The notes under the pieces: generated by a model
Databases searched by the model: none
What the model was told of the DNA's origin: nothing
The model's input: only the letters and a program-made list of their open reading frames with translations
Made by a program: the position numbers and the translations under genes
Shown: piece after piece, positions 26,541 through 35,449 of the stretch
How the letters are laid out: each line of letters begins with the position of its first letter
Numbering within the stretch: position 1 is the first letter of the stretch
Assembly: GCF_016917755.1 (NCBI RefSeq)
Contig: NZ_CP070326.1
Span: 3,968,001 to 4,032,000, forward strand
Reading direction: 5' to 3'
Length of the DNA stretch: 64,000 nucleotides
From: Streptomyces noursei
Lineage (GTDB): Bacteria > Actinomycetota > Actinomycetes > Streptomycetales > Streptomycetaceae

Positions 26541-28370
26541 ATGTGCGGGATCGTCGGATACATCGGCAAGCGCGATGTCGCGCCGCTGCTCCTTGAGGGC
26601 CTCCAGCGCCTGGAGTACCGCGGCTACGACTCGGCCGGTATCGCCATCCACGCCAAGGGCACCGGCAAGGCCGCGGGCGGTCTGAAGACCGCCAAGGCCA
26701 AGGGCCGGGTCCGAGAGCTGGAGTCCCGCCTGCCGAAGCGGTTCGCGGGCAGCACCGGCATCGCGCACACCCGCTGGGCCACCCACGGCGCCCCCACCGA
26801 CGAGAACGCCCACCCGCACCTGGACACCGAGGGCAAGGTCGCGGTCGTCCACAACGGCATCATCGACAACGCCGCCGAGCTGCGCGCCCGGCTGACCGCC
26901 GACGGCGTGACCTTCGCCTCGGAGACCGACACCGAGGTCCTGGCCCACCTCATCGGCAGCTCCACCGCCGCCACGCTGGAGGAGAAGGTCCGCGAGGCGC
27001 TCCGCCACATCGAGGGCACCTACGGCATCGCCGTGCTGCACGCCGACTTCGCCGACCGCATCGTGGTCGCCCGCAACGGCTCCCCGGTCGTCCTGGGCAT
27101 CGGCGAGCACGAGATGTTCGTCTCCTCCGACGTCGCCGCGCTGGTCTCGCACACCCGCCAGGTCGTCACCCTCGACGACGGCGAGATGGCCACCCTCAAG
27201 GCCGACGACTACCGCACGTACACCACCGAGGGCTCCCGCACGACGGCGACGCCGGAGACCGTGGAGTACGCGGCCGAGTCCTACGACCTGGGCGGCCACG
27301 ACACCTACATGCACAAGGAGATCTCCGAGCAGGCGGAGGCGGTGGACCGGGCGCTGCGCGGCCGGATCGACGACCGCTTCTCCACCGTCCACCTCGGCGG
27401 CCTCAACCTCGACGCCCGCGAGGCCCGCGCGGTGCGCCGGGTGAAGATCCTGGGCTGCGGCACCTCCTACCACGCCGGCCAGATCGGCGCCCAGATGATC
27501 GAGGAGCTGGCCCGCATCCCCTCGGACGCCGAGCCGGCCTCCGAGTTCCGCTACCGCAACCCGGTCGTGGACCCCGACACCCTCTACGTCGCCGTCTCCC
27601 AGTCCGGTGAGACCTACGACGTGCTGGCCGCCGTCCAGGAGCTCAAGCGCAAGGGCGCCCGGGTGCTGGGCCTGGTCAACGTGGTCGGTTCGGCGATCGC
27701 CCGGGAGACCGACGGCGGCATCTACGTGCACGCCGGCCCCGAGGTCTGCGTGGTCTCCACCAAGTGCTTCACCAACATGGTGGTCTCCTTCGCGCTGCTC
27801 GCCCTGCACCTGGGCCGGATCCGGGACCTGTCGGTCGCGGACGGCAAGCGGATCATCGAGGGCCTGCGGAAGCTGCCGGGCCAGATCGACGAGATCCTCA
27901 AGGGCGAGGACGACATCAAGAAGCTCTCGGCGCTGTACGCCGACGCCAAGTCGATGATGTTCATCGGCCGGGTGCGCGGCTACCCGGTGGCCCGCGAGGC
28001 GTCCCTGAAGCTCAAGGAGGTCTCGTACATCCACGCCGAGGCGTACCCGGCCTCCGAGCTCAAGCACGGCCCGCTGGCGCTCATCGAGCCGGCGATGCCG
28101 ACGGTCGCGATCGTGCCGGACGACGACCTGCTGGAGAAGAACCGGGCCGCGCTGGAGGAGATCAAGGCCCGCAGCGGTCGGATCCTCGCCGTCGCCCACC
28201 AGGAGCAGGAGAAGGCCGACCACACCATCGTGGTGCCGAAGAACGAGCCCGAGCTGGACCCGATCCTGATGGGCATCCCGCTCCAACTCCTCGCCTACCA
28301 CACGGCGTTGGCCCTGGGCCGGGACATCGACAAGCCGCGCAACCTGGCCAAGTCCGTCACGGTGGAGTAG
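26541..28370 (+). CDS. glmS: Glutamine-fructose-6-phosphate aminotransferase (isomerizing)
   Basis: 609 residues. N-terminal glutaminase begins MCGIVGYIGKRD, so Cys2 becomes the nucleophile after Met removal; RWATHGAPTDENAHPH and HNGIIDNAAELR are the glutamine-site loops. Two SIS domains follow with ILGCGTSYHAGQ, SQSGETYDVLAAV and C-terminal LAYHTALALGRDIDKPRNLAKSVTVE. It makes glucosamine-6-phosphate for cell-wall precursor synthesis. ATG at 26541 follows GAAGGG by nine bases. A hairpin at 28387 closes the unit. Confidence 0.95.
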   Translation: MCGIVGYIGKRDVAPLLLEGLQRLEYRGYDSAGIAIHAKGTGKAAGGLKTAKAKGRVRELESRLPKRFAGSTGIAHTRWATHGAPTDENAHPHLDTEGKVAVVHNGIIDNAAELRARLTADGVTFASETDTEVLAHLIGSSTAATLEEKVREALRHIEGTYGIAVLHADFADRIVVARNGSPVVLGIGEHEMFVSSDVAALVSHTRQVVTLDDGEMATLKADDYRTYTTEGSRTTATPETVEYAAESYDLGGHDTYMHKEISEQAEAVDRALRGRIDDRFSTVHLGGLNLDAREARAVRRVKILGCGTSYHAGQIGAQMIEELARIPSDAEPASEFRYRNPVVDPDTLYVAVSQSGETYDVLAAVQELKRKGARVLGLVNVVGSAIARETDGGIYVHAGPEVCVVSTKCFTNMVVSFALLALHLGRIRDLSVADGKRIIEGLRKLPGQIDEILKGEDDIKKLSALYADAKSMMFIGRVRGYPVAREASLKLKEVSYIHAEAYPASELKHGPLALIEPAMPTVAIVPDDDLLEKNRAALEEIKARSGRILAVAHQEQEKADHTIVVPKNEPELDPILMGIPLQLLAYHTALALGRDIDKPRNLAKSVTVE

Positions 28371-28386
28371 TCCCCCCGCGAGCGCT

Positions 28387-28422
28387 GGCTCCGCGTGCGT
28401 GCCACCATACGCACACGGAGCC
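28387..28422 (+). terminator. Hairpin terminator after glmS
   Basis: GGCTCCGCGTGCGT and ACGCACACGGAGCC pair over 14 bp with one G-T wobble and an 8-nt loop. Confidence 0.75.
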
Positions 28423-28691
28423 GGCGCCTCCCCTTTTGCCGGCGTCGCCCATTACGCCGGCGGGATGCCGCCGCCCCGGGATCCGTCACTTCCCGACCGG
28501 CAGCACGTCGTTGTGACCGTTTTCTACCCGTCACAAGCGCACGAGCAACCTCCGGACGGCAACCGGACGCCCACTGCCCACAATCCCCATGACGCCCCCT
28601 CAACTGTGGACATACCGCGGAGAGCCGATCAACGAGGGGCGCGCGCAAGGGAGTTCGCCCGCGCTCCGGGCCGGGCGGCCGCGCGCCGGCG

Positions 28692-29213
28692 TCAGGGAAT
28701 GACCATGACCGGGCGCTGCGCACGGCGCGCCAGCCGGCCGGCCACCGAGCCGAAGATCCGGCCGACGAGGCCGTGCGTCGAGCCGACCACGATGGCGTCG
28801 GCCTCGTACTCCCGGCCGACCTCCTCCAGCTCGTGGCAGATGTCGCCGCCGCGCTCGACGAGGATCCAGGGGACCTCGGCGAGGTGGTCGGCGCAGGCCA
28901 GCTCCAGCCCGAGCACCTCGGTGCGGTGATCGGGGACGTCCACGAAGACCGGGGGCTCGCAGCCCGCCCACACCGTCGTCGGCAGCCGATTGGCCACGTG
29001 GACGAGGATCAGGCCCGTGCCGTGGCGCCGCGCCATACCGATTGCATACGCCAACGCGCGTTCGCTCGACGTGGAGCCGTCGAAGCCGACCACGACGCCG
29101 TGCCGGAAGGCGGGATCGCAGGAGTGGTGCTTCTGTTCCGCCGCTTCGAGGTCCGCCATCGGATCGGCGACCTGCTTGCGGTCCGCGGGTTCAGGGGTTT
29201 CGTGACCGGCCAT
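28692..29213 (-). CDS. Universal stress protein family
   Basis: 173 residues. A single Usp domain: HGVVVGFDGSTSSERALAYAI (strand 1 and helix), LILVHVANRL, and C-terminal ADAIVVGSTHGLVGRIFGSVA followed by ARRAQRPVMVIP, which carries the ATP-type G-2x-G-9x-G-S/T signature. The N-terminal ~35 residues are charged. Probably a nucleotide-binding stress protein of the cytoplasm. It is convergent with glmS and divergent from adpA. Confidence 0.88.
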   Translation of the reverse strand: MAGHETPEPADRKQVADPMADLEAAEQKHHSCDPAFRHGVVVGFDGSTSSERALAYAIGMARRHGTGLILVHVANRLPTTVWAGCEPPVFVDVPDHRTEVLGLELACADHLAEVPWILVERGGDICHELEEVGREYEADAIVVGSTHGLVGRIFGSVAGRLARRAQRPVMVIP

Positions 29214-30236
29214 GGGTGTCTCGGCGAGAACGTCCTCTTGCGGAGGGGCGAACGGGGAACGGCGATTGACTTGATCCGGCAGTTGACCTGGGCGGCTCGA
29301 TCAAGGAGCGGGAGCCATAGTTCAAAGAGGAACGATACGACTGGGAATCATCTTCCCAAGCCGATACCCCAAGAGTACGGCGCTACTCCTCCACCGCCCA
29401 GAACGCACACGGCCCCCCGGGGAGCCCGCACGGGCACCCCGGGACCGCAAGCGTTCCCCGGAGCATGCCGGAGCGTGGCGCGGATGGCAATGCCCCGGCC
29501 TGCCCCCGTACGTACCCCCGGCGGCCCCTTGCGATCGCCGGCGGCACCGCCCCCGCCGACCGCCCGCGGCGATCTCCACGCCACCGACGCCGTCCGGTAG
29601 ATCACCCGACCCGGTGAGCGGCGGCGCACCCCGGGGCGCATCCGGATGCGCCCCGGCGCCCGTCACCTTGATCGCGTGCGGGACCGCCGGGACGGATGCG
29701 GGCGGCGGTGCCGACGGCCCCTCGGCGGCGGCCGGCGCGCGGCGCGGGTTGTCAACGCGGCCCGGACGGACGGCCGTACGGCGGCCCGGTGCAGGCATCG
29801 ATCACCAGGGGGACATAAGTGGGCACATTTGGACAGAAGGGCAAAGGGGGAGGCGTGTTGAGAGGGGGCGTACACCGACCGGTAGAGGCGTCCGCAAGTC
29901 TGTGCACGACCGTTTTCAGCCAACTTCCGGCCCGGATCCTCACCTTGCCCCAGACCCCCCTCAACCCGGGTGTGAGCAGGGAGGAAAGGACCGCCGGGCA
30001 TGGTTGTGCCCTATTGCGAACGGGCAGAGCCGAGACGCGCACTTCCCATGCAGGCCCGACGAGTGGAACGCTTCGTGATCGAATGCTTCGCGCCAAGTTG
30101 CCATATCGACATACCAGTGGGTGGTGAACTTGGCACTCCATCCTCACGGGACACAGTAGATTCGATCTTGGTCAGTGACGGCGGGGGAACTGTGCAGGAC
30201 CGAGAGGGCGAGACGACCGAGGGGGGCTTAAGTGCC
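29214..30236. other. Long non-coding region upstream of adpA
   Basis: About 1 kb with no convincing gene on either strand. It should hold the usp promoter and the adpA promoter and long 5' leader. Bases 30086-30095 (CTTCGCGCCA) read in reverse as TGGCGCGAAG, nine of ten positions of the AdpA consensus TGGCSNGWWY, which fits known adpA autorepression. A relatively A/T-rich patch lies near 29290-29380. No clear -35/-10 pair with normal spacing was found. Confidence 0.55.
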
Positions 30237-31505
30237 ATGAGCCAGGACTCCGCTGCCGTACCAGATGCCGCACGCAAGCTCGCCGCCCGACGACGCCGCG
30301 AAATAGTCGCGGTGCTCCTCTTCAGCGGCGGCCCCATTTTCGAGAGCTCCATTCCGCTCTCGGTCTTCGGCATCGACCGCCAAGACGCCGGCGTTCCGAG
30401 GTACCGGCTGCTTGTGTGCGCCGGCGAAGATGCGCCTTTGCGCACGACCGGGGGGCTCGAACTATCGGCCCCCTACGGGCTGGAGGCGATCTCCCGTGCC
30501 GGGACGGTCGTCGTACCGGCCTGGCGTTCCATCACCCAGGCCCCGCCGCCCGCGGCGCTCGACGCGCTGCGCCGCGCGCACGAAGAAGGGGCCAGGATCG
30601 TCGGGCTGTGCACGGGGGCGTTCGTCCTCGCCGCGGCCGGACTGCTCGACGGCCGACCGGCCACCACCCACTGGATGTACGCGCCGACGCTCGCCAAGCG
30701 TTATCCGTCCGTCCATGTGGATCCGCGCGAGCTCTTCGTCGACGACGGCGACGTGCTCACCTCCGCCGGCACCGCCGCCGGAATCGACCTGTGCCTGCAC
30801 ATCGTGCGCACCGACCACGGCGCCGACGCGGCCAACGCGCTCGCCCGCCGACTGGTCGTCCCGCCCCGGCGGACCGCGTCCGACCTCGGGCACCAGCGCT
30901 ACCTGGACAGGTCATTACCGGAGGAGATCGGCGCCGACCCGCTCGCCGAGGTCGTCGCCTGGGCGCTGGAGCACCTCCACGAGCAGTTCGACGTGGAGAC
31001 GCTGGCGGCCCGCGCGTACATGAGCCGACGCACCTTCGACCGGCGGTTCCGCTCCCTCACGGGCAGCGCGCCGCTCCAGTGGCTGATCACCCAGCGGGTC
31101 CTCCAGGCCCAGCGGCTGCTGGAGACCTCCGACTATTCGGTGGACGAGGTCGCCGGCCGGTGCGGGTTCCGCTCGCCGGTCGCGCTGCGCGGCCACTTCC
31201 GGCGGCAGCTGGGCGCCTCGCCCGCGGCCTATCGGGCGGCCTATCGCGCCCGTCGGCCGCAGAGCGGTGCACCCGAGCCCGCGCTGCGTCCGGAGCGGGC
31301 CGAGCGTCCCGAGCGCGAGCGGGCGGCGCTGGGCAGCGAGCGGTTCTCGGCCGCCGCACTGGGCGGGCACGGTCTGGCCGCCGAGGTGGCGGACGCGACC
31401 AAGCCGCCGTCGGAGGGGTATGCCACACGACTGCCGGAGACCCCGGTCGGCCGGGGGGCCGGTCGGCCCGTACTGCCCGGTCAGCGGGAGCGCCCCGTAG
31501 GGTGA
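30237..31505 (+). CDS. adpA: AdpA, master developmental AraC/XylS-family regulator
   Basis: 422 residues. The N-terminal DJ-1/PfpI-like dimerisation domain (EIVAVLLFSGGPIFESSIPL; GLCTGAFVLAAAGLLDG at ~122) is followed by an AraC DNA-binding domain (~235-345: ARAYMSRRTFDRRFRSLTG, DEVAGRCGFRSPVALRGHF). It matches AdpA of S. griseus almost residue for residue. A TTA leucine codon (30915-30917, residue 227) sits between the domains, the conserved position that makes translation depend on the bldA tRNA. GAGGGGGG precedes the ATG by ~11 bases. oligoribonuclease follows by five bases, the conserved pairing. Confidence 0.97.
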   Translation: MSQDSAAVPDAARKLAARRRREIVAVLLFSGGPIFESSIPLSVFGIDRQDAGVPRYRLLVCAGEDAPLRTTGGLELSAPYGLEAISRAGTVVVPAWRSITQAPPPAALDALRRAHEEGARIVGLCTGAFVLAAAGLLDGRPATTHWMYAPTLAKRYPSVHVDPRELFVDDGDVLTSAGTAAGIDLCLHIVRTDHGADAANALARRLVVPPRRTASDLGHQRYLDRSLPEEIGADPLAEVVAWALEHLHEQFDVETLAARAYMSRRTFDRRFRSLTGSAPLQWLITQRVLQAQRLLETSDYSVDEVAGRCGFRSPVALRGHFRRQLGASPAAYRAAYRARRPQSGAPEPALRPERAERPERERAALGSERFSAAALGGHGLAAEVADATKPPSEGYATRLPETPVGRGAGRPVLPGQRERPVG

Positions 31506-31510
31506 GACGT

Positions 31511-32131
31511 ATGAACGATCGCATGGTGTGGATCGACTGCGAGATGACCGGACTCTCGCTGGCGAGTGACGCGCTTATCGAGGTGGCCGCCCTGGTCACC
31601 GACTCGGAACTGAACGTGCTGGGTGACGGAGTGGATGTGGTGATCCGTCCCCCGGCCGAGGCGCTGACCACCATGCCGGAGGTGGTGCGACAGATGCACA
31701 CCGCCTCCGGGCTGCTGGCCGAGCTGGACTCCGGAACGACGCTGGAGGCGGCCGAGGCACAGGTGCTTGATTACATCAAGCAGCATGTGCCGGAGCCGAG
31801 GAAGGCGCCGTTGTGCGGAAACTCCGTCGGTACCGACCGCGGCTTCCTGCTGCGCGACATGCCGACGCTGGAGAGCTACCTGCACTACCGGATCGTCGAT
31901 GTGTCGTCCGTGAAGGAACTGGCCCGGCGCTGGTTCCCGCGGGCGTACTTCAACAGTCCGGACAAGAACGGCAACCACCGGGCGCTGGCCGACATCCGCG
32001 AATCCATCGCGGAGTTGCGCTACTACCGGGAGGCCGTGTTCGTGCCCCAGCCGGGGCCGGACTCGGAGACCGCGAAGGCCATCGCGGCCAAGCACAAGCT
32101 GCCTGCCGAACCGGAGTCGGCGGCACAGTGA
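31511..32131 (+). CDS. orn: Oligoribonuclease
   Basis: 206 residues, a DEDDh exonuclease. Acidic residues lie in WIDCEMTGL (Exo I), CGNSVGTDRGFL (Exo II) and NHRALADIRES (Exo III with His). It degrades di- to pentaribonucleotides, including the pGpG product of c-di-GMP breakdown, and in Streptomyces is needed for normal development. Five bases after adpA. A 13-bp hairpin terminates the pair. Confidence 0.96.
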   Translation: MNDRMVWIDCEMTGLSLASDALIEVAALVTDSELNVLGDGVDVVIRPPAEALTTMPEVVRQMHTASGLLAELDSGTTLEAAEAQVLDYIKQHVPEPRKAPLCGNSVGTDRGFLLRDMPTLESYLHYRIVDVSSVKELARRWFPRAYFNSPDKNGNHRALADIRESIAELRYYREAVFVPQPGPDSETAKAIAAKHKLPAEPESAAQ

Positions 32132-32137
32132 CGCAGC

Positions 32138-32172
32138 TCGCTCCCAGGGACGCGAAACCTGGGAGCGAGCAC
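32138..32172 (+). terminator. Hairpin terminator after orn
   Basis: GCTCGCTCCCAGG and CCTGGGAGCGAGC, perfect 13-bp arms with a 9-nt loop, seven bases after the stop. Confidence 0.82.
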
Positions 32173-32236
32173 CCCTCCGGAACCTGTACACTTTTTCTCA
32201 GCCGGTGGGGAAAAGGAACCACACAGCACCGGTCTT

Positions 32237-32313
32237 GGTGGGTATAGCTCAGCTGGTAGAGCACCTGGTTGTGGTCCAGGATGTCGCGGGTTCGAGTCCC
32301 GTTACTCACCCCA
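32237..32313 (+). tRNA. tRNA-His (anticodon GTG)
   Basis: Cloverleaf folds fully: seven-bp acceptor GTGGGTA/TACTCAC, anticodon stem CTGG/CCAG with loop TTGTGGT, and T-arm CGGGTTCGAGTCCCG. The extra 5' G (G-1) opposite C73 is specific to tRNA-His. CCA is encoded. Confidence 0.97.
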
Positions 32314-32316
32314 CTG

Positions 32317-32350
32317 TCGAGGCCCCCGATCTTCGGATCGGGGGCCTCGA
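32317..32350. terminator. Hairpin after tRNA-His
   Basis: TCGAGGCCCCCGATC and GATCGGGGGCCTCGA, 15-bp perfect arms with a TTCG tetraloop. Confidence 0.85.
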
Positions 32351-32398
32351 GTGTTTCCGGGCGGACGCCGCCGCCGGCCGGGGCGGGCCGGCCGAGCC

Positions 32399-33049
32399 TC
32401 AGTAGCCGACGGTGAAGCGCTCGCCGAGGTGGGCGGGCTGCTCCAGCTCGTCGAGGAGCGCGACGGCGTAGTCCTCGGTGGAGATCCGGCTGCTGCCGTC
32501 CGCAGCGACCACCAGGTCCTCCAGGGCGGTGCGGTAGGTGCCGGTGCGCTCGCCGGGCTCGATGGTGCCGGCCGGGCTGAGGTTGGTCCACCGGACGTCG
32601 GAGACGGTGCGGTAGAAGTCCAGCGCGTCGCCGTGCGCGTGCATGATCTGCAGCAGCGGGATCGGGAGGCCCTCGGTGTCCCAGACCTGGACGCCGTCGG
32701 GCTTGCGGAGCGAGCCGGCGCCGCCGACCGCGATCAATCGGGGCATCTCCCCGCCCAGCATGCGCAGGCCCTCGACCAGTGCCTCGGCGGCGGGCCGGAT
32801 GGTGGCGATGTGGCCCGGGCCGTCGCCGCCGCCGACCGCGCTCACCACCACGTCCTGGCCCTTGGCGACCTCGGCGACGGATTCCGGATCGAGCACGTCG
32901 CCGTAGGTCACGGTGAGGGCGGGGTGGGTCATGGTGACCTTCGCGGGGTCGCGGACAGCCGCGGTGACCTGGTGGCCGCGGCGCAGCGCCTCGTCGAGGA
33001 TGCGGCTGCCGATGGTGCCGGTGGCCCCGAAGAGAGCGATCTTGGACAT
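32399..33049 (-). CDS. NmrA-like NAD(P)-binding reductase
   Basis: 216 residues. Rossmann start KIALFGATGTIGSRILDEAL gives the GxxGxxG dinucleotide loop. RLIAVGGAGSL and DFYRTVSDVRWTNLSPAG are typical of the atypical SDR NmrA/YwnB group. It would reduce an unknown substrate or sense NAD(P). Divergent from an AraC regulator 162 bp away, which probably controls it. Confidence 0.85.
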   Translation of the reverse strand: MSKIALFGATGTIGSRILDEALRRGHQVTAAVRDPAKVTMTHPALTVTYGDVLDPESVAEVAKGQDVVVSAVGGGDGPGHIATIRPAAEALVEGLRMLGGEMPRLIAVGGAGSLRKPDGVQVWDTEGLPIPLLQIMHAHGDALDFYRTVSDVRWTNLSPAGTIEPGERTGTYRTALEDLVVAADGSSRISTEDYAVALLDELEQPAHLGERFTVGY

Positions 33050-33211
33050 GGTGGGTTCTCCCGGTGGTTCGGTGGGGGGCGAGGTGCGCCCGCGTGGACC
33101 GCGGTGTTCCGGCCTCCGCGGTGCGGCTGCCGTTTTCCGCCATCAGTCGTGCTGACGTCTCCTACGCTAGGGGTATCAACGGGAGATTTCGGGGTAGCGA
33201 GGCGACGGGTC

Positions 33212-34120
33212 ATGGTGAAAAAGCGACAGGACCCCCGAGAGGACGCAGAGGCGATCCGTGAGGTGCCGTTCTCCGCGCCGGCCGGGCGGCCCGCCGGCGT
33301 GGAGGTGCTGACCCTCGCCGAGCTGCGCGAGCGTGCGGACGCCTGCCGACTCTCCACCCCGCACCGGCCCGGATTCCACCATCTGCTGGTCCTGGACCGC
33401 GGGCGGCTGGTGCACTGCGTCGACTTCAAGGAGCACCGCCTCGCGCCCGGGGACCTGCTGTGGTCGCGGCCCGGGCAGGTGCAGCACTTCGGGGACCTGA
33501 CGGGCGCGGAGGGGCGGTTGGTGCTCTTCGAGTCCGGGTTCCTGGACCCGGCGACCGCCGCCGCGGCCCGGATCGAGGACTGGTACGGGCCGGCCGTGCT
33601 GCACCCCGAGGGCGCCGCGGCCCGGGCGCTGGACGAGGCGCTGGGGCAACTGCACCGGGAGTTCGGGGCGCTGGGCGGGCTGCCGCTGGAGGTGCACCTG
33701 GAGGTGCTGCGGCATCTGCTGGCCGTCCTGGTGCTGCGGGCCGCGCATCCGGCCGGGCCGGCGGACGGGGCGGCCGACGGGACGTGCGAGGCGGGCGAGA
33801 CGTATCTGCGGTTCCGGGACGCGGTGGAGCGGGGGTTCGCCCGCAGCCGCCGGGTGGCCGACTACGCCCGGGCGCTGGGCTATGCGCCGCGCACCCTCTC
33901 GCGGGCCACCGAGGCGGCGGCGGGGGTCGGCGCGAAGGAGTTCATCGACCGGCGGGTGGTGCTGGAGGCCAAGCGGCTGCTGGCGCACGGCGATCAGCCG
34001 GCCTCGCGGATCGCGGACCGGCTGGGCTTCGCGGACGCCACCAACTTCAGCAAGTTCTTCCAACGGCAGGCCGGGGTCACGCCGATCGCGTTCCGGGCCG
34101 CCGTGCGGGGCGGCGACTGA
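33212..34120 (+). CDS. AraC-family transcriptional regulator
   Basis: 302 residues. An N-terminal cupin-like ligand domain (HHLLVLDRGRLVHCVDFKEH, LAPGDLLWSRPGQVQHFG) is followed by a C-terminal AraC HTH pair (RVADYARALGYAPRTLSRAT; ASRIADRLGFADATNFSKFF). ATG at 33212 with GAGG nine bases upstream. Divergent from the NmrA-like gene, its likely target. Ligand unknown. Confidence 0.88.
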   Translation: MVKKRQDPREDAEAIREVPFSAPAGRPAGVEVLTLAELRERADACRLSTPHRPGFHHLLVLDRGRLVHCVDFKEHRLAPGDLLWSRPGQVQHFGDLTGAEGRLVLFESGFLDPATAAAARIEDWYGPAVLHPEGAAARALDEALGQLHREFGALGGLPLEVHLEVLRHLLAVLVLRAAHPAGPADGAADGTCEAGETYLRFRDAVERGFARSRRVADYARALGYAPRTLSRATEAAAGVGAKEFIDRRVVLEAKRLLAHGDQPASRIADRLGFADATNFSKFFQRQAGVTPIAFRAAVRGGD

Positions 34121-34232
34121 CCGGCCGCCGTCGGCCCCGGGAGGGGCGGGGCGCGGCGGGTGGGGGGTGGGGCCGCCGCGCCCCGCATCGGGGGCAGTCC
34201 GGGGCTCGGAACGGGCCCGGACCGGTGGGGGG

Positions 34233-35297
34233 TCAGCCGGTGTAGGCGCCGAGTGCCTTGGTGAAGGCCAGCGGGGCCTGGTCGAGGGAACTGCACGTCG
34301 GCTGGGCGGAGTTGGTGGATCCACCGGGGCAGGGCCGGTCGCGGTTGGCGGACCACATGGCCAGCCAGGCCAGGTGCTTGCTCTGGGCGAACTTCACCAG
34401 GGCGGCGGCGTCGGCGGGCTTGAAGACCTCGCCCTGGACGTCGTTGACGCCGATCATCGGGGTGACCGCCACGGTCCTCCAGGCGTCCGCGTCGCCCAGG
34501 CCGAGGGCCTTCTTCAGCTGGGCCTGGGTGGCGGTGGCGGCCTGGGTGGCGTACGTGCCCATGTTGCCGTTGTAGGAGGAGCCGTAGTCCATCGCCATGA
34601 TGTTGACCGCGGAGATCCGCGCGCCGTTCTGCTTGGCGTTGGCCAGGAGGTTGACGCCGTCCTGGGTGAGGCCCTCGGGCATCACCGGCAGGGTGAAGGA
34701 GACGTCGAGGCCCGGGTGCTGCTTCTGGAGCTGGGCGATGGCCTGGGCGCGGCGGGTGTTGGCGGCGGTGTCGGGCAGCGCGCCGCCCTCGATGTCGAAG
34801 TCCACCTTGGTGAGCTTGTACTGGTCGACGGCCTTGCCGTAGGCGGCGGCCAGTTGGGAAGCGGAGGAGCAGGCGGCGGCCAGCTCGGTGCCGTTGGCGC
34901 CGCCGAAGGAGACCCGGACGTCGCCGCCGGCCTTGCGCAGCGCCGGTATCTGCTTGGCCACCGCGTCGCTGCCGAGGTCGCCCGAGCCGCCCCACTTGGG
35001 GACGCAGCCGCCGCCGGAGGTGAGAAAGGCGAGGGTGAAGTGCTTGACCCCGGTCTGCTGCGCGGTGCCGGCCAGGTCGAAGGCCGGGGTGAGGGAGGTG
35101 TCGACGTACGGGGCGAAGCCGGCCTTGGCGCCGGCAGCGGGGGTGCCGGCGGCGGGGGCGCCGGGCCGCGGGGCCTTGGTGGCCATCGCGGAGCCGGCGA
35201 CGACGAACCCGCCGCCGACCGCCAGCGCGCCGGCCACCGCCGCGCCGATCACCATGGTCGTGCGGCTCGTCCGGCGCCGGTGTGCCGAGGAACTCAT
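34233..35297 (-). CDS. Secreted chitinase (GH18), catalytic domain only
   Basis: 354 residues with a signal/anchor (TTMVIGAAVAGALAVGGGF, residues ~13-35) and a short Ala/Pro linker. The GH18 barrel shows FTLAFLTSGGGC, VRVSFGGANG and the catalytic VDFDIEGG (D-x-D-x-E), then AMDYGSSY and a conserved AMWSANRD. No chitin-binding module is present. It should cleave chitin-like polymers outside the cell and fits functionally with the hexosaminidase and glmS nearby, though no dre site is visible before it. Confidence 0.9.
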   Translation of the reverse strand: MSSSAHRRRTSRTTMVIGAAVAGALAVGGGFVVAGSAMATKAPRPGAPAAGTPAAGAKAGFAPYVDTSLTPAFDLAGTAQQTGVKHFTLAFLTSGGGCVPKWGGSGDLGSDAVAKQIPALRKAGGDVRVSFGGANGTELAAACSSASQLAAAYGKAVDQYKLTKVDFDIEGGALPDTAANTRRAQAIAQLQKQHPGLDVSFTLPVMPEGLTQDGVNLLANAKQNGARISAVNIMAMDYGSSYNGNMGTYATQAATATQAQLKKALGLGDADAWRTVAVTPMIGVNDVQGEVFKPADAAALVKFAQSKHLAWLAMWSANRDRPCPGGSTNSAQPTCSSLDQAPLAFTKALGAYTG

Positions 35298-35449
35298 CTC
35301 GTGCCTGCCTGTCGTCACATGGGGGTGGGGTGGGGCGCACCGAGGGGGAGGTGCATCCTGCACGCTAGCGGCAGCGAAACGGACAAATGCCGGGTTCCGC
35401 ACGGCGGTTGGCGGAATTATGGCCCCCTTAAGGAAGCCGAAGGGGGTGG

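Noticed and set aside
29322..30147. Several short open frames in the adpA upstream region
   Set aside because: No ribosome sites, overlapping on both strands, Arg/Pro/Gly-rich translations; more likely leader and promoter DNA.
30130..30170. TTGGCA and TAGATT upstream of adpA as a promoter
   Set aside because: The spacer is 21 bp, too long for a confident sigma-70 call.
32237..32350. tRNA-His as integration site of a mobile element
   Set aside because: No integrase, no repeat of the tRNA 3' end and conserved flanking genes; only a terminator follows.
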